Below are positions 7,582-16,488 of a DNA stretch of 41,023 nt, piece after piece (the stretch's first letter is position 1; each line of letters begins with the position of its first letter). The notes beneath the pieces are model-generated. The model worked only from the letters and a program-made list of their open reading frames with translations, ran no database searches and was not told the origin of the DNA. The position numbers were made by a program, and so were the translations under genes. The DNA lies in the NCBI GenBank assembly GCA_903951425.1, contig CAJBBX010000151.1, forward strand, positions 1 through 41,023, read 5' to 3'. Source of the stretch: an uncultured Chthonomonas sp. GTDB lineage: Bacteria > Armatimonadota > Chthonomonadetes > Chthonomonadales > CAJBBX01.

Positions 7582-10149
7582 ATGCCGACCCGGCTGTATA
7601 CCCTGACGGCTCTTCTGGTTCTGGCGGCTTGCTCCGCATCGGCGCAGCGGCCCCAGACGACGGGCACGTACGCCGATCGTACGGGCGCCAAGCAGCCCTG
7701 GACCATCACGGGCAACAACATGCTCGTCTGGAACGGCAAGCCCTGGACGCCTGTGGGGGGCATCTTCTGCCCTGCCGGTCTGGCGGACAAAGCAGACGAG
7801 GCCGCCTGGCAGCGTGATGTGGCGGATCTGGCCCTGCTCAAGGGCAAGGGCCTCCTCGATGTGCTGATCGAGCCTGGCCGCCCCCTCCCGGACGTGAGCC
7901 CCGCCGCGCTGCAGCGGCTGGTTGACCTACTGGACGCCGACGGCTTCCGCTACGGCCTCGGGTTCGGCGGCGGCGTGGCAAAATCGGCCTCCGGCTATGT
8001 CGTGCGGCCGGCCGCCTATCGTATCCCCGGAGTGCGCGAAGGCGCCGACACCTCCTGGGACGCCCGCGACGCCGACGTGGCGCGATATGTCCTGGTCGAT
8101 GACCGCGACGGTACGCAGATTGTGCAGGACGGCCTCCTCCGTGCCCGAGACGGCTCGTTCACGGTGATCGCCAGCCCCAGGGCGGGCGAAGGCTCCGTGG
8201 CGATCCTCTACCCCCACAAGACCGCGAACTCAAGCCGCGAAGGCGCCCTGCCGGATGTCTGGTCATTCTATGACGCCTACCGGGACCGGTTGATCCAGAC
8301 CCTGTCGGCGGTCAAGTTCGGATCCGGCCTGCGCTTCTTCATGGACCCGCTGGCGCAGCGCGTCTCCGTGGCAGGCGAGGCCGACTACCTGTTCCCCGAT
8401 TCGCGAGCCTTCCGCACAGAGTGGGAGGCCTATCTGGGCCGACGCTACTCTACGGTGGAGGAACTGCTCACGGGTTGGTCCATACTGGATCGTGAGATCA
8501 CCTCCGTGCGGGAGGCCGCCTCGCTCTGCCCCATGTGGGCCGACCAGAAGGGCATCCCGTTCCTGATGGACGTCGGCACCGGACGCCGATACCAGGTCAA
8601 CCCGGTGGAAAGCAAGTTCTGGTCGGACCTGCGCGAGTGCAGGAACGACTCGCTCGTCTACTACATGAACGGCATCGCCGACCTACTGAAGCGCGAGATC
8701 GCCAACGTGCCCGTGATCCATACGCACACGGCGCAGCATCGGCTTTTCTCGACGCCGGGCCGATCCGGCGGGTTCGATGGGCTGGGCATCGCCGCCTATG
8801 GCCGCGGTTCTGCGCTGGCCACCGCCGGCGCCGACGCCGCATACGGCCAGGCCACCGAGGCGTCGCATACCCTCTGGGTGCTGGTGAGCGAGACCATGGA
8901 AGTCACCACCTCGCCCAAGGCGCAGCCCGGCTACGGCTCGCAGGACACGATGCAGTACGACCTCGACTGGTTCCGTAGCCTCGGCGCCCGCGGCATCTTC
9001 GTCAACGCGTTCCGCGCTCCGGCCGGCGAGAAGTGGCGCAACTACTCTCTGCTCGACGTGCCGAACCAGCTGGACTGGCTCAAGGGCTTCGCCGACCGCA
9101 TGGCCCGACAAGCTACCGACGCCGCCTCGGCCCCCAAAATGCTCCCCTACCCCGCCTCGGCCGCCGGAATGGTGAAGTCAGGGCCCATCGGCAGCAAGGG
9201 CGTCTGGTGGGTCCCGTCGCTGGCCAAGGGGCAGGCGGTGGACTACGGAGCCGCCTACGCGGGCTACACCATCTCGCTGCCCGAGGGCGACACGCTCGTC
9301 CTCTGGTCGCAACGCGGCGACCGCGAGACCCGCCTCAGCGTGGCCGATCCGCGCAAGCTCGCGGCCACAACGCCCGAAGGTGTGCCGGTACCGATGAAGC
9401 TCGATCTCAAGGGACACATAGCCAAGCTGGTCATTACGGAGCAGCCGACCATCATCCGCACCGGCGGCCAGGACCTGCTGCCGGTCGAGGCCGCTGAGGA
9501 TGCGCTGAAGCAGCTGCGGCAACTCGTCGATCAAGCCGCGGCCCAGCGACTACCCGTCCAGGAGATTCGCTACCAACTGCAGCGCGCCGAGACCAAGGTG
9601 AAGGTGCGCGACCTGACCTTCGGCCTGGCCATCGCGCAGCAGGCCATCGCCGCCGTGGTCGACCTCCTGCAGCCGTTCACGTGGCGCGAGGCCGAAACCG
9701 CGGACTCCTCCACCTTCGGCGACTCCGCCCGCGACGAGGGCGCCTCCGGCAAGGCCTTCCTGACGCTCGACACAGACACGCGCCCTGCCTCCGAGGGCTA
9801 TACCGTGCAGTACAGGATCACCGTCCCGGCCGACGGCAGCTACACGCTCTGGGTCGCAGCGTCGCCGCAGACGCCCAATGCGAGCCGCTTTGCATGGACC
9901 ATCGACACCCGGGTCTCCGGCTCCAGCGCCGACGGCTCCGCCGTGGGCTCTTCCTACCTCGGAGACCGCTTCGTCTGGCAGAACCTGGGCAAGGCGCAGT
10001 TGGCGCGCGGGCCGCACACCATCACGCTGCGGGTCACCGACCGGACCGCCGCCACGAGCCGCTACTTCCTGGCCATGGACGCCGTCCTGCTCACACGCCA
10101 TGCGTTCACGCCCAGGGGTACGGCCAAGCCCAGCCCGGACGGCCTGTAG
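7582..10149 (+). CDS. Secreted/lipoprotein GH42-like glycoside hydrolase with C-terminal carbohydrate-binding-like domain
   Basis: An 855-residue protein. The N-terminus has a lipobox, LAAC with Cys17, followed by an ASAQ that could alternatively be a type I site, so it is exported and probably lipid-anchored. Residues about 45-520 resemble a GH-A clan barrel of the GH42 kind: NGKPWTPVGGIFCP at the start, EWEAYLGRRYSTVEELLTGW as in GH42 enzymes, and WVLVSETMEVTTS and RGIFVNAFRAP late in the barrel. The acid/base and nucleophile cannot be assigned safely. Residues about 690-845 begin FTWREAETADSST and include YTVQYRITVPADGSYTLWV, a beta-sandwich like those of CBM-type modules. It is the first gene of a likely four-gene operon. 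A glycosidase role is inferred from fold resemblance. Confidence 0.6.
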   Translation: MPTRLYTLTALLVLAACSASAQRPQTTGTYADRTGAKQPWTITGNNMLVWNGKPWTPVGGIFCPAGLADKADEAAWQRDVADLALLKGKGLLDVLIEPGRPLPDVSPAALQRLVDLLDADGFRYGLGFGGGVAKSASGYVVRPAAYRIPGVREGADTSWDARDADVARYVLVDDRDGTQIVQDGLLRARDGSFTVIASPRAGEGSVAILYPHKTANSSREGALPDVWSFYDAYRDRLIQTLSAVKFGSGLRFFMDPLAQRVSVAGEADYLFPDSRAFRTEWEAYLGRRYSTVEELLTGWSILDREITSVREAASLCPMWADQKGIPFLMDVGTGRRYQVNPVESKFWSDLRECRNDSLVYYMNGIADLLKREIANVPVIHTHTAQHRLFSTPGRSGGFDGLGIAAYGRGSALATAGADAAYGQATEASHTLWVLVSETMEVTTSPKAQPGYGSQDTMQYDLDWFRSLGARGIFVNAFRAPAGEKWRNYSLLDVPNQLDWLKGFADRMARQATDAASAPKMLPYPASAAGMVKSGPIGSKGVWWVPSLAKGQAVDYGAAYAGYTISLPEGDTLVLWSQRGDRETRLSVADPRKLAATTPEGVPVPMKLDLKGHIAKLVITEQPTIIRTGGQDLLPVEAAEDALKQLRQLVDQAAAQRLPVQEIRYQLQRAETKVKVRDLTFGLAIAQQAIAAVVDLLQPFTWREAETADSSTFGDSARDEGASGKAFLTLDTDTRPASEGYTVQYRITVPADGSYTLWVAASPQTPNASRFAWTIDTRVSGSSADGSAVGSSYLGDRFVWQNLGKAQLARGPHTITLRVTDRTAATSRYFLAMDAVLLTRHAFTPRGTAKPSPDGL

Positions 10150-10183
10150 GTCCACCGGCCGCCATGCCGGAGTTGCATACCCC

Positions 10184-12682
10184 ATGAGCCGCACCGCCTT
10201 CTGGGCCGGTGCGGCCCTATCCATGGCCGCCTCCTGCGCAGGCGCAGCCATGGACAGCGTCGATCTCGGCTCACGGATGTCGCGGGCGGCGCACAGGGTC
10301 ACCTACACGGCCTCCGTCCCCACCCGGCGGGCCCTGACCGTCGGCGCAACCACCCACGACGCTTCGGGCTTGACGCTTGAAGCGGGCGGTTCCGTCCGGG
10401 CGTCTCTGAAGGCCTGCAGGGGCGAGGGGCCCGGCTGCATCATCGTGACACTGGCCACGCCGCCTGAGCGCTACGGCAAGCTACAGCGATGGTCCGTATC
10501 CGTGGCCGGCGGCCCGGCGTTGGTGATCAGCGACCGCGACCCCGGCGCCGGCACTCGACGCAGCGCGTTCCTCGACGCCCCTGCCGGCGTTCGCGGGCTC
10601 ACCGTGGAGGTGCGGCGGCTGCCCGGCAGCGAGTGCCCCATCACGGTGCAGAGCATCAGTTCGGCGCCGCTGCACGCTCACCTCACCAAAGCCCTGGCGC
10701 CCATGGCGGTCAGCTTCCTCACGCCGCAAGGGTCGGGTTACTCGACCACCGTCGATGAGGTGCGAGCCGTACTGGGCCGTGTGCCGGTGAGCCCGTTCCT
10801 CCAGGCCCAGGCCGCGGTGCTGTACAACTTCTGCGTCCGCGACGCCGCCCAGAACCGCGCCGAGATCGCGCGCCTCGTGGGCCTCGCCGAGCAGGCCAAC
10901 GTACCCTTGCGGATCGCCTTCCAAATGCACTGGGCCGGCGCTCCCATCGGCGTCCCGGACGGCGCCGGCGGCACCTTTATGGACCTGCCCTACCAGCAGA
11001 TCACCTACGACCCCGCCGACAAGCTGGAGGCGCCGGGCGTGAAGGCGCTACTCGGCGACCTCTACCGACCGGGCTTCGGCCTCAGCGTGCCGAACCGGTG
11101 GTCCAACACCGCCTGGCTTACCATGAACCACCCGCGGCTGAACCAGCTCCGAAGGGCGCGCCTCTCCGACGCGGTTCGGGCGTGGCGCGACGAGCGGCTC
11201 CGGCTTGCCCGCGCGGGCCGGGCGCGGCTGCTCCCAGGCGAGCTCTCCACGGGAGAGGAGACCGTCTACTGGGCGGCCGACGTGGATGACAGCGCCTACA
11301 CGGCGGCCAACGGCGGCGCCGCACGAACCCAGCTGGCCGCCGACTTCAACCCGTTCACTGCCGCCGACGCATTCCGCGACGGGGTGACGCTGGACCCGCG
11401 CGACGGACTGAGCAAGGTGGAGAAGCTATGGCTCCACGGGAACCTGGCACGCTGGCAGCAGACCATTGTGGAATGGATGACCGGCGCCCTCGGTTCCGAG
11501 CCCATGCAAGCCGCCGATGATGAGACCGCCTACGCCGGCGACCTGGTGCGCCTGAACCTCTACACCGAGCCCTACGCCATGCCGCTCTACCCGCTCAAGG
11601 GCGTCACCCGCTTCCAGCCCGGACTGGAGCTCGGGTACGTCGAGGGCGGCCGGAGCGGCGGCGAGTACTGGAGCGGCGCCCAGATGCTGCCGTGGCTCCT
11701 CAAGTCCCGCGAGACGGGCCGGACAGCGCTGCCGAATCTCGAATGCACCGGCGCAGGCGATGACCAGGTCACCGCCTGCCTGGCCGCGGCCTACGGCACC
11801 GGAGCGCGCTTCAGCACACTGTACAACTGGCAGCACAGGCCGGGCATCACCGAGGTCATGAAGCGCCTGGCCCGCTGGATCGAGAACCCGCACGGGCTGT
11901 CATTCCTTCCGACTGCGGCGCCTACGACGACGCGTATGCGGACCTATACGGCCGCACCCGACGCCTACGCGGTCAACAGCGTCCGGTTCTGGTTGGTTCC
12001 GGGCGTTGAGCCGCCGGCGGGGCTATCGGTCACGGTGACGGACCCCGCTACCGGCACATCGGTAACCGTACCCGCTTCGGCCGCTACTGCAGGGACCGGG
12101 CCGCGGCGCTGCGATGCCCTCCTGCCCATGCCGTTTCATCAGGAACCGGGCAAGGACTACCGGGTGCAGATTAGCTGGGACGGCGCCCCGGCCCCGTGCC
12201 TGGCGGCATCCGCCGACGGCATGCCCGCGATGGGGGTGGCCATGGACCTGCAGGCCGAGCGGCGCAAGAGCCTCACGCTCCAGGACATCCGCGACGCGGC
12301 CAACGCCATCGCCACGGCGAAGCAGCGACTGGCTCCCTACCGCCAGCCGCCCCATCCGGAGGCACAGCTCAGGGCAGCCCAGCGCGCCTACGAAGAGGGT
12401 GACGTCCAAGGCGCCTACACGGCCGCAGTGCGGGCCATCCAGTCCGCCGTACCGGCCGCTTATACGGTCGCGGCGCCAGGCTCCATGCTCCGACCATACC
12501 CATTGCGCCTGGACTGCCCCGCTGGGCCGATCGAGGTGATCATCAACGAAGCCTCGCCGCGCCGGACGTCGGTGCAGGCCACCAGCGCCACCGGCGGCCC
12601 TGTAACGCTGATCCGCGGCCGATCACGGGTCAAGGCCGTGCTGACGCCGGGGGTATCGGCGCAGCTCACCATCATCCACTGA
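10184..12682 (+). CDS. Large secreted protein of unknown family (possible glycan-active enzyme)
   Basis: An 832-residue protein starting 34 bases after the previous gene. The ATG at 10184 is chosen because it begins a good signal peptide (SRTAFWAGAALSMAASCAGA); the longer open frame upstream overlaps the previous gene. A beta-rich N-terminal part (about 25-165, with LQRWSVSVAGG and SECPITVQSI) precedes a long middle region with barrel-like elements: ANVPLRIAFQMHWAGAP, NRWSNTAWLTMNHPRL, LLPGELSTGEETVYWA, ALPNLECTGAGDDQVTA. The C-terminal third has a beta-domain (VTVTDPATGTSVTV) and a helical hairpin (IATAKQRLAPYRQ). I do not recognise the family. The acidic residues in GELSTGEE and NLECTGAGDD would suit a hydrolase active site, but that is inference. 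It is probably co-transcribed with the GH42-like gene. Confidence 0.7.
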   Translation: MSRTAFWAGAALSMAASCAGAAMDSVDLGSRMSRAAHRVTYTASVPTRRALTVGATTHDASGLTLEAGGSVRASLKACRGEGPGCIIVTLATPPERYGKLQRWSVSVAGGPALVISDRDPGAGTRRSAFLDAPAGVRGLTVEVRRLPGSECPITVQSISSAPLHAHLTKALAPMAVSFLTPQGSGYSTTVDEVRAVLGRVPVSPFLQAQAAVLYNFCVRDAAQNRAEIARLVGLAEQANVPLRIAFQMHWAGAPIGVPDGAGGTFMDLPYQQITYDPADKLEAPGVKALLGDLYRPGFGLSVPNRWSNTAWLTMNHPRLNQLRRARLSDAVRAWRDERLRLARAGRARLLPGELSTGEETVYWAADVDDSAYTAANGGAARTQLAADFNPFTAADAFRDGVTLDPRDGLSKVEKLWLHGNLARWQQTIVEWMTGALGSEPMQAADDETAYAGDLVRLNLYTEPYAMPLYPLKGVTRFQPGLELGYVEGGRSGGEYWSGAQMLPWLLKSRETGRTALPNLECTGAGDDQVTACLAAAYGTGARFSTLYNWQHRPGITEVMKRLARWIENPHGLSFLPTAAPTTTRMRTYTAAPDAYAVNSVRFWLVPGVEPPAGLSVTVTDPATGTSVTVPASAATAGTGPRRCDALLPMPFHQEPGKDYRVQISWDGAPAPCLAASADGMPAMGVAMDLQAERRKSLTLQDIRDAANAIATAKQRLAPYRQPPHPEAQLRAAQRAYEEGDVQGAYTAAVRAIQSAVPAAYTVAAPGSMLRPYPLRLDCPAGPIEVIINEASPRRTSVQATSATGGPVTLIRGRSRVKAVLTPGVSAQLTIIH

Positions 12683-12700
12683 CCGCAGGAAGGGATGCCC

Positions 12701-13816
12701 ATGGATCGCGCCACAACCGGCCCGCTGGATGCCTCCAGGATCAGGGCCGCCGACGAGCATCTGCGGCGCGGCCTCGACGATGGGGCCTATGGCGCCGCCG
12801 TGCTGCTCGTGGCCGTCAGGGGCCACGTCGCCCACCGTTGCGTCATGGGCGAGCTGCATCCGGGCGGTCCTGCGTGCCGGATCGACAGCCTCTTCGACCT
12901 CGCCAGCCTCACCAAGCCCGTCACCGCCATGGCCGTGCTGACGCTGGTGGAACAGGGCGCCGTGCTCCTTACCGACCCCGTATCGCTCCATCTGCCCGAA
13001 TCCCAGGGAACGGCGCTGGGCGGCGTGACCCTGGTGCAGCTCGCAACGCATGTCTCGGGTCTGCCGGCATGGATACCCCTCTACGAGCATGGGTACGGCG
13101 CCGACGCGGCAATCGACGCCATCGTTCGTACCCCGTTGGCTCGTGAACCCGGCGCAGGCTACGAGTACAGCGACCTGAACTACGTGCTGCTGGGCCAGAT
13201 CGCCGCCGGGGTCGCGCACCTGCCGTTGGAGCGACTCGTAGCCGAGCGCGTGGGCCGTCGGCTCGGCTGGCGTGACACGGGCTACCTGCCCGGCAAGGCC
13301 CTGCGTGAGCGCGCCGCCGCCACGGGCAACTGCCCAGGCCGACCGGGGCGCCTGCTCCACGGCGAGGTGCATGACGCCAACGCGCACTTCATGGGCGGCG
13401 TCTCCGGCCACGCGGGCCTCTTCGGCACGGCCGAGGAGCTTATCGCGCTGGGATGCAGCCTCCTGCCCGGAGCGGCGCGCCCCCTGCTCTCCGCCGCAGC
13501 CGCGCGCCTGGCGACCACCAGCCGCATCCCGGCGTCGCTGGGTGGCCAAACGGTGGGTTGGTTTGCGTCGCCGAACCCGATGCTCCCACGCGGCGACCTG
13601 CTGTGCGACACCACTTTTGGCCACACCGGCTTCACGGGGACGCTGCTCACCGTCGATCCCGAGGCGCAACTCGTGGTGACGCTCCTGACCAACCGCGTCA
13701 TCGACGCCCGCAACAACGGGGCGATCCTGCGCACTCGCAAGCAAGTACTCAACGCCGTGGCATCGGCGCTCACGGGCGACCGGAGCCCCCAAACAACACT
13801 GGAGGCGGAACGATGA
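12701..13816 (+). CDS. Class C beta-lactamase-fold serine hydrolase
   Basis: A 371-residue protein of the beta-lactamase/transpeptidase-like family. The catalytic S-x-x-K is S69-L-T-K72 in LFDLASLTKPVTAMAVL. The second motif is YEYSDLNYVLLG (Tyr156; the usual Y-x-N has Asp at the third position), and the third is FGHTGFTG with His replacing Lys of KTG. Such proteins act as esterases, D-aminopeptidases or peptidoglycan-related hydrolases more often than as lactamases. No signal peptide is evident, so it is probably cytoplasmic. The ATG at 12701 is preferred over 12695 because GGAAGGG (12688-12694) sits at the right distance. It follows the unknown gene by 18 bases and its stop overlaps the next start (ATGA). 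The substrate is unknown. Confidence 0.88.
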   Translation: MDRATTGPLDASRIRAADEHLRRGLDDGAYGAAVLLVAVRGHVAHRCVMGELHPGGPACRIDSLFDLASLTKPVTAMAVLTLVEQGAVLLTDPVSLHLPESQGTALGGVTLVQLATHVSGLPAWIPLYEHGYGADAAIDAIVRTPLAREPGAGYEYSDLNYVLLGQIAAGVAHLPLERLVAERVGRRLGWRDTGYLPGKALRERAAATGNCPGRPGRLLHGEVHDANAHFMGGVSGHAGLFGTAEELIALGCSLLPGAARPLLSAAAARLATTSRIPASLGGQTVGWFASPNPMLPRGDLLCDTTFGHTGFTGTLLTVDPEAQLVVTLLTNRVIDARNNGAILRTRKQVLNAVASALTGDRSPQTTLEAER

Positions 13817-15069
13817 GAACACTGGCGCTGGCCGCCCTCTTGACGGCGACCGGCCTCGGCGCCAATGCCGATCTCTTTCGGATGCAGTGGATGCCCACCG
13901 GCGCGGCCGTCGTGGCCGGCCGCACCGCCATACAGCGGCTCCCCCTCGCCGCAGCGCCTCCAAGCGGGGTGCGCAAGGGAACCATGCCGGGGGCCCGGTA
14001 TGCCCAGCTCAGGCTTGGTCCCGCGTCCGGCAAGACCGCCTTCACCATCATGCTCGTGGAGCCTGCCGGGAGGCCTGCGCGCCTCTTCGTCGACGCTGAT
14101 GCAGACGGCAACCTGACCAACGACGTCCCGGTGGCGGTGCGCGCCTCGCGCTTTACCTCCCAGGGCGAGTCCCTCACGCAGCTCTCGGCCCAGGCGAGCC
14201 TCCGCGTGCCTTTCGGGCCCAACACCCGCAGCGTGGGCGTCATCCTCTATCGTTTCGCCAAGGGCGATCCAGCCCACGAGGACTTCGCCAACGCGCTGGG
14301 TGTGCAGCCCGACTTCGGGTCATCCGGCGAAGCACGCCTGGGGACATCCACGCACCGGGTGATGCTCATCGACGACTCCTGTGCGGGCAACTTCACGGCG
14401 GCCAATGCGTCGCTGCGCCTGCTCATCGATGTGAGCCAGGACGGCCGATTCGACAGCGGCTACGAGCTCTTCTCCTGCAAGGAGCCGTTCAACATCGGCG
14501 GCACGACCTATGAAGTGAAGTTCATCAACCCCGACGGCTCGACGCTGGAGATCATCAAGAGCGACCGCATCGCCGACGAGGCCGTGAACCCGTTCGCGCT
14601 GCGGGTCGGGCGCAAGGCGCTCCCGTTCGATCTGGAGACGCTGGACAAGAAGCTCGTGCGCATGCCGGGCGACTATGCGTCGCAGGTGGTGCTGGTGGAG
14701 ATCTGGAGCCTCGGCATGCCCGATGCGAAGGCATGGTGCGCCACGACGGCGGCGATCAGGAGGAAGCACAAGGCCGACGGCCTGGCCGTGCTGGGCGTGA
14801 ACGTGGACGGCATGGGTAAGGAGGAGGCCATCCGCGCCTTCTGCAAAGAGCAGGGCATGGAGTGGCCGCAGATCTACGACGGCCAGGGCGCCGACGCCGA
14901 GGCCGCGCAGCTGATGGGATCGCCCCGTCCGCCCTACCGGGTTCTGATCGACGGCGCGACGGCGAACATCCTAGCCATCGGCGCCATGCTCAACGACCAG
15001 AAGCTGGAGGCAGCCGTCGCCAGGGCCCTGAAGGCCCTCAAGGAGCCCAAACCAACCGCCGCGCCGTAG
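13813..15069 (+). CDS. Secreted thioredoxin-fold protein lacking the CxxC active site
   Basis: A 418-residue exported protein (signal RTLALAALLTATGLGANA). An N-terminal beta-rich region contains FVDADADGNLTND, an EF-hand/dockerin-like loop, and LLIDVSQDGRFDSG. FNIGGTTYEVKFINPDGSTL follows, and the C-terminal third is a TlpA-like thioredoxin fold (ALPFDLETLDKKLV, VVLVEIWSLGMPDA, LAVLGVNVDGMGKEE, PPYRVLIDG). The redox motif WATWCGPC of relatives reads W298-S-L-G-M-P-D-A here, so both cysteines are lost while the cis-Pro region is kept. The domain order is the same as in the protein at 21498-22793, which has the cysteines. The ATG at 13813 overlaps the hydrolase stop by 4 bases and has GGAGG 7 bases upstream. 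It cannot be a standard disulfide oxidoreductase; a binding or scaffold role is possible. Confidence 0.85.
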   Translation: MRTLALAALLTATGLGANADLFRMQWMPTGAAVVAGRTAIQRLPLAAAPPSGVRKGTMPGARYAQLRLGPASGKTAFTIMLVEPAGRPARLFVDADADGNLTNDVPVAVRASRFTSQGESLTQLSAQASLRVPFGPNTRSVGVILYRFAKGDPAHEDFANALGVQPDFGSSGEARLGTSTHRVMLIDDSCAGNFTAANASLRLLIDVSQDGRFDSGYELFSCKEPFNIGGTTYEVKFINPDGSTLEIIKSDRIADEAVNPFALRVGRKALPFDLETLDKKLVRMPGDYASQVVLVEIWSLGMPDAKAWCATTAAIRRKHKADGLAVLGVNVDGMGKEEAIRAFCKEQGMEWPQIYDGQGADAEAAQLMGSPRPPYRVLIDGATANILAIGAMLNDQKLEAAVARALKALKEPKPTAAP

Positions 15070-15078
15070 GAGCCGCCG

Positions 15079-16338
15079 CTACCGCAGGTCGCGAATGCTC
15101 GCCGGAGAGAGGCAGGCCGTCCCCTTGCTGAGCCACTTGCGGCCAATGCTCCGGACCTCGGCCTCGGTGGCCGCGGAGCCCAGCAGCACGCCGCAGGCGC
15201 GCCGCTCGGTCCATCGGTTCAGCTCCATGTCCTTGCACGTCTCCGCGTAGTCCGAGCCGAACGACTTGATCCGCCTGCCCGGCGGCACGAAGAACTGGCC
15301 GATGGACCCGAAGCTAAACGAGTATGGCGATCCGGGCTTCCAGTAGGAGGTCTGCGAGTTGAGCCAGCCGATGGGCCAGTGGTCCCAGATGCCCTGGCCC
15401 CACTCGCAGCCACCTTCGGCGCCCTTAGTGCAATGGTCGATCAGTTGGTTCCGGTCCGCCGTGAAGCCGCTGTTCGGCCCCAGGACGGCAAAGAGCAGCT
15501 TCTCCTTGAATGGCAGGATCAGCGCGCAGCCCCTCGACCGTGAGATGGCCGCCAGCGTAGCGTCGTCGCCCTTGCGCCGCACGCCGCCCTTGTCATCCCA
15601 GAAGAGGTCATAGCGCCGCGAGCTGTAGAGGTCGAGGGCGGTGTGGGTGCGGCAGTCGCCCTGCTTCCGGTCGCGTGGGAAGAGGTCAGCGATGGTGGCG
15701 CCCACCGGTGCAACGCCGAACAGCTCCACGGGCTGGGTGCTGTAGCCGACGATCTCGTCGGGCATGAGGCTCTCGTACGACATGCGGCGCAGGATCAGCC
15801 CGTTCGGATAGGCGAAGTAGTCCTCCGTACCGCGCAGCCGGGGCCTGGTGTCGTCCTTCATGTTCACGCAATGGTAGGTCCACCGCACCCAGACGCGGCG
15901 CCCGCCCGCCTCGACGATGTCGACATAGCTGTTCCGCTCCTTGCGTCCGGGATCGTTGAACAGTTCCGCGTCGCCCAGGTTCCCCTCGAAGAACTGGTTG
16001 CACATCGCAGCGCCGCTGGGTAGCTCCAGCAGCGGGCAGTAGCTCGCCTCGTGGCTGAAGATGAAGCGCTCCGGGCGATCCTTCCATAGCACGGCCACCG
16101 CGCGGCGCGCGTTCATGTCGGCATGCGGCGGGCTCGGGGCCATGGGGCCCTCGTAGTGGCCGGGAGCGTAATCCTCCACCTCCACCGCGCCCACGGCGGA
16201 TCGCAAGTGCGCCGCCGCCTGCGCCAAGGGGACCGGTTGCGGCTTGCGGAACGCGGCATCAGGCACGGCCTGCCCCGCCGCGACCTCAGCGATGCCGACG
16301 CAGACTGCCGCCGCCAGGACGATCGCAAACCTATCCAT
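15079..16338 (-). CDS. Secreted protein of unknown family
   Basis: A 419-residue exported protein with signal peptide MDRFAIVLAAAVCVGIAEVA and cleavage near AAG/QAV. It is rich in aromatic and charged residues, with well-conserved-looking blocks: RPERFIFSHEASYCPLLELP, NQFFEGNLGDAELFNDPGRK, VWVRWTYHCVNM, YPNGLILRRMSYESLMPDEI, DLYSSRRYDLFWDD and GIWDHWPIGWLNSQ. Nine or so cysteines in the mature part suggest disulfides in the periplasm. I do not recognise the family and no catalytic motif can be named. It converges with the cysteine-less redoxin gene (9 bases between stops) and is divergent from the heparinase-like gene. AGGAGG precedes the ATG at 16338. Context among glycan enzymes suggests glycan or surface work, by association only. 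Confidence 0.85.
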   Translation of the reverse strand: MDRFAIVLAAAVCVGIAEVAAGQAVPDAAFRKPQPVPLAQAAAHLRSAVGAVEVEDYAPGHYEGPMAPSPPHADMNARRAVAVLWKDRPERFIFSHEASYCPLLELPSGAAMCNQFFEGNLGDAELFNDPGRKERNSYVDIVEAGGRRVWVRWTYHCVNMKDDTRPRLRGTEDYFAYPNGLILRRMSYESLMPDEIVGYSTQPVELFGVAPVGATIADLFPRDRKQGDCRTHTALDLYSSRRYDLFWDDKGGVRRKGDDATLAAISRSRGCALILPFKEKLLFAVLGPNSGFTADRNQLIDHCTKGAEGGCEWGQGIWDHWPIGWLNSQTSYWKPGSPYSFSFGSIGQFFVPPGRRIKSFGSDYAETCKDMELNRWTERRACGVLLGSAATEAEVRSIGRKWLSKGTACLSPASIRDLR

Positions 16339-16488
16339 GTCCCCTCCTCACCGGAACCCTCGGCCGGCAGCGCCGCATACCACGTGCTACTGACGGAGAT
16401 CATACACCACGCCCTCGCGCGTGGTAGCCTAACGCCAATCAGCGCACGGCTCACTGGCCGTGCGGTCAGCCACGGGAGGGTCGGCCCC

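Noticed and set aside
16123-16488. Upstream extension of the heparinase-like gene
   Set aside because: It would overlap the divergent exported protein gene and bury the signal peptide; the ATG at 16489 has a signal peptide and Shine-Dalgarno.
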